Shown piece after piece: positions 6,031 to 7,492 of a stretch of DNA of 7,492 nucleotides (within the stretch, counting starts at the first letter, position 1; every line of letters starts with the position of its first letter). The position numbers and the translations under genes were made by a program. The stretch is from Beijerinckiaceae bacterium (GTDB taxonomy: Bacteria > Pseudomonadota > Alphaproteobacteria > Rhizobiales > Beijerinckiaceae), in NCBI GenBank assembly GCA_947458675.1, contig CANHAW010000090.1:1-7492 (forward strand). The letters run 5' to 3'. The notes under the pieces were generated by a model. That model did not search any database, was not told the DNA's origin, and was given only the letters and a program-made list of their open reading frames with translations.

Positions 6031-6810
6031 TCACATTGTGTGGGTGCGGCGTGTGTCGCGATCCATCGGCTCTTCGTCGTCCCATGCGCTGCGCGCGCGT
6101 GTCGGGCGGCGGGGGCGGGTGGCGTTCATCAGCGAGCGTGCCAATGTGCGCAAAGGTGCGGCGAGGCGGCCGAGATCGTCGACGCGCGCGGCGAGCATTT
6201 GTCCGCGTGTCAATTCGCGATCGAGCGCTGCCATGGTGCGCGCACCATCTTGATCTTCATCGTCGAGCCAGACGCTCAGAATGCGCGTCCAGGCGAGAAC
6301 GAGGCCCTGCAATTTCACATTGCCCATCGAGCCTTCGGAGGAAATATCGGCGGCCTCGAGCATGAAGCGCATGGAATTGAGCGCCACCTGATTGAGGGCG
6401 GCAGCCGAAATCGGATCGCGTCGCGCCCATTCGAGCACGCCGCGCAGGCCCTCGCGATAGGGCGCCATGGCATCAAGCCGGCGCATCAGCACATCGAACA
6501 AGCGTTCTTTTGCGGGCTCGCCGAGAAGATCCTCGGCTGTGCCATCGAGAACCTGCTTGTCGATCATGCGCGAGAAAGCTGCGAGCACGGCGCCCTTGGA
6601 GGGGAAATGATCGCGGAATTCGGAAAGCGTCAGTCCGGCGCGCTCGGCGACAACGGTGAGGGAAATATCTTCCCAGCGCCGCTCCGCTGCCAGGCCCATC
6701 AGCGCCTCGACAATGGCGATGCGCTTGTCAGAAGGCTTGGCATGGGCGTGTTCGCGCTCAGGCCCGAGATCGGATTTGAGCGGATCGGGTCTGGCGTTCG
6801 GGTCGGCCAT
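6031..6810 (-). CDS. COQ9-family protein (TetR-like fold, probable ubiquinone biosynthesis factor)
   Basis: COQ9 proteins are lipid-binding relatives of TetR regulators that support ubiquinone synthesis, in mitochondria by presenting intermediates to Coq7. This 259-aa protein has a TetR-like helix-turn-helix region (about 31-85: RRWEDISLTVVAERAGLTLS, then DHFPSKGAVLAAF), the diagnostic ERLFDVLMRRLDAMAPYREG (102-121), and a C-terminal half with VLAWTRILSVWLDDEDQD and TMAALDRELTRG, as in COQ9. The last 30 residues are Arg/Asp-rich and probably disordered. The frame is open to an ATG at 6864, but the ATG at 6810 is preferred because GAGGA lies six bases upstream and the extra residues look random. 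A 93-bp gap with no clear terminator separates it from proC upstream, so read-through from proC is plausible. A true TetR-type regulator cannot be excluded from sequence alone. Confidence 0.82.
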   Translation of the reverse strand: MADPNARPDPLKSDLGPEREHAHAKPSDKRIAIVEALMGLAAERRWEDISLTVVAERAGLTLSEFRDHFPSKGAVLAAFSRMIDKQVLDGTAEDLLGEPAKERLFDVLMRRLDAMAPYREGLRGVLEWARRDPISAAALNQVALNSMRFMLEAADISSEGSMGNVKLQGLVLAWTRILSVWLDDEDQDGARTMAALDRELTRGQMLAARVDDLGRLAAPLRTLARSLMNATRPRRPTRARSAWDDEEPMDRDTRRTHTM

Positions 6811-6903
6811 GGGGCGTCCTCGCATGAGAGCTTTGACCCTATGTAGGCCGTCGCGCGTCTTCATCCAAGGGCGCAGGCCGGGGCGCGACCAAATGCGCGG
6901 GGC

Positions 6904-7491
6904 TTAGCCGGATAATTCGCCCGCCCGGCGCAGGGCCGCAAGTACGGCGTCCTTCATCGGCCGGTCCAAGCCCTCTTCGCCCATCAGAACTCCAAGGGCG
7001 GCCGCCGTCGTGCCGCCGGGCGAGGTGACATTTTCCCGCAATTTGGACGGGGCAACGTCTGGCGAAAGGCGCATGAGTTCGCCCGAGCCCTCGATTGTGG
7101 CGCGCGCCAGCCGGGCCGCCAGATCGGCTGGAAGGCCAGCGGCCTCGCCGGCGCGGGCAAGGGATTCGGCGAGCAGAAAAACATAGGCCGGGCCAGAGCC
7201 CGAGACCGCCGTCACCGCATCGATCAGGCTTTCGTTGGAAAGCCATTCGACAGCGCCCACTGCGCCCAGCAGGGCGTCCGCCATCTGGCGCTGGCGCGGC
7301 GTGACAGCAGGGCTTGCAGCCACGCCCGTAATGCCACGCCCAATGGCGGCCGGCGTGTTGGGCATGGCGCGAACCATGGCCGATGCGCCGGGCAGGCGGG
7401 CGGCAATATTGGCAATCGTCTTGCCGGCGAGGATGGAGACAATCAGCGTATCTGTGCCGATGAGGGCGGCAAGCGAGGGGGCGGCCGCGTC
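6904..7491 (-). CDS. proC: Pyrroline-5-carboxylate reductase, C-terminal part (5' end outside window)
   Basis: ProC reduces 1-pyrroline-5-carboxylate to L-proline with NAD(P)H, the last step of proline synthesis, in the cytoplasm. The frame runs from the TAA (complement of 6904-6906) to the window edge, giving 195 residues of a protein usually about 270 long; the missing part is the N-terminal Rossmann dinucleotide-binding region. Visible family markers are SILAGKTIANI and VRAMPNTPAAIGRGITG near the edge, VSGSGPAYVFLLAESLARAG in the dimerisation domain, and the C-terminal LRENVTSPGGTTAAALGVL that forms the substrate site and the ProC signature. An internal ATG at 7377 inside VRAMPNTP is not the start, as conserved sequence continues upstream of it. 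The COQ9-family gene follows on the same strand. Confidence 0.96.
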   Translation of the reverse strand, partial: DAAAPSLAALIGTDTLIVSILAGKTIANIAARLPGASAMVRAMPNTPAAIGRGITGVAASPAVTPRQRQMADALLGAVGAVEWLSNESLIDAVTAVSGSGPAYVFLLAESLARAGEAAGLPADLAARLARATIEGSGELMRLSPDVAPSKLRENVTSPGGTTAAALGVLMGEEGLDRPMKDAVLAALRRAGELSG

Positions 7492-7492
7492 A

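Noticed and set aside
5897..6085. Small open frame on the - strand reading ARSASDEAI and LDCFAPLAM
   Set aside because: This is the translation of the dispersed inverted repeat, a frequent false protein call, not a gene.
6040..6846. A 268-codon open frame on the + strand opposite the COQ9-family gene
   Set aside because: No recognisable family; the - strand frame has the diagnostic COQ9 motif and a ribosome site, so this is a codon-bias shadow.
6811..6903. Possible promoter or terminator between proC and the COQ9-family gene
   Set aside because: Apart from the GAGGA ribosome site I see no -10/-35 pair and no stable hairpin with a T run in these 93 bases.

Overview
The window reads as ordinary chromosomal DNA from an alphaproteobacterium, most likely of the Rhizobiales (Hyphomicrobiales). 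This rests on the GC-rich, GC3-biased coding, the gene order uvrC-pgsA-moaD-moaE, a branched-chain aminotransferase divergent from a MarR/OmpR-regulator/EnvZ-like kinase operon of the PetP-PetR type, and a COQ9-family gene next to proC. I cannot name the genus. No phage, transposase, CRISPR array, tRNA or rRNA is visible.

Left block, + strand (1-2191): the 3' end of uvrC (nucleotide excision repair), pgsA (phosphatidylglycerol phosphate synthesis), and moaD and moaE (the two subunits of molybdopterin synthase, overlapping by one base). The block ends at a strong symmetric hairpin that can also stop transcription arriving from the opposite direction.

Centre (2192-3256): ilvE on the - strand, converging on moaE at that hairpin, followed by a 171-bp divergent intergenic region with a possible promoter and an imperfect palindrome ahead of the next operon.

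Regulatory operon, + strand (3257-5913): a MarR-family regulator, an OmpR-type response regulator and an EnvZ-like membrane histidine kinase. Start-stop overlap or tight spacing indicates co-transcription and coupled translation. The kinase senses through a periplasmic domain of about 120 residues and should phosphorylate the adjacent regulator on Asp69. No target genes are visible in the window.

Right block (5914-7492): a 112-bp imperfect inverted repeat of the widespread CGTCATTGCGAG...CTCGCAATGACG kind fills almost the whole gap between the kinase and a convergent COQ9-family gene. Further right, also on the - strand, is proC (proline biosynthesis), whose 5' end lies beyond the window.

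I see no convincing undescribed system. The items most worth a second look are the dispersed repeat, the compact MarR plus two-component operon with its possible operator, and the Pro-to-Val change in the kinase H-box.
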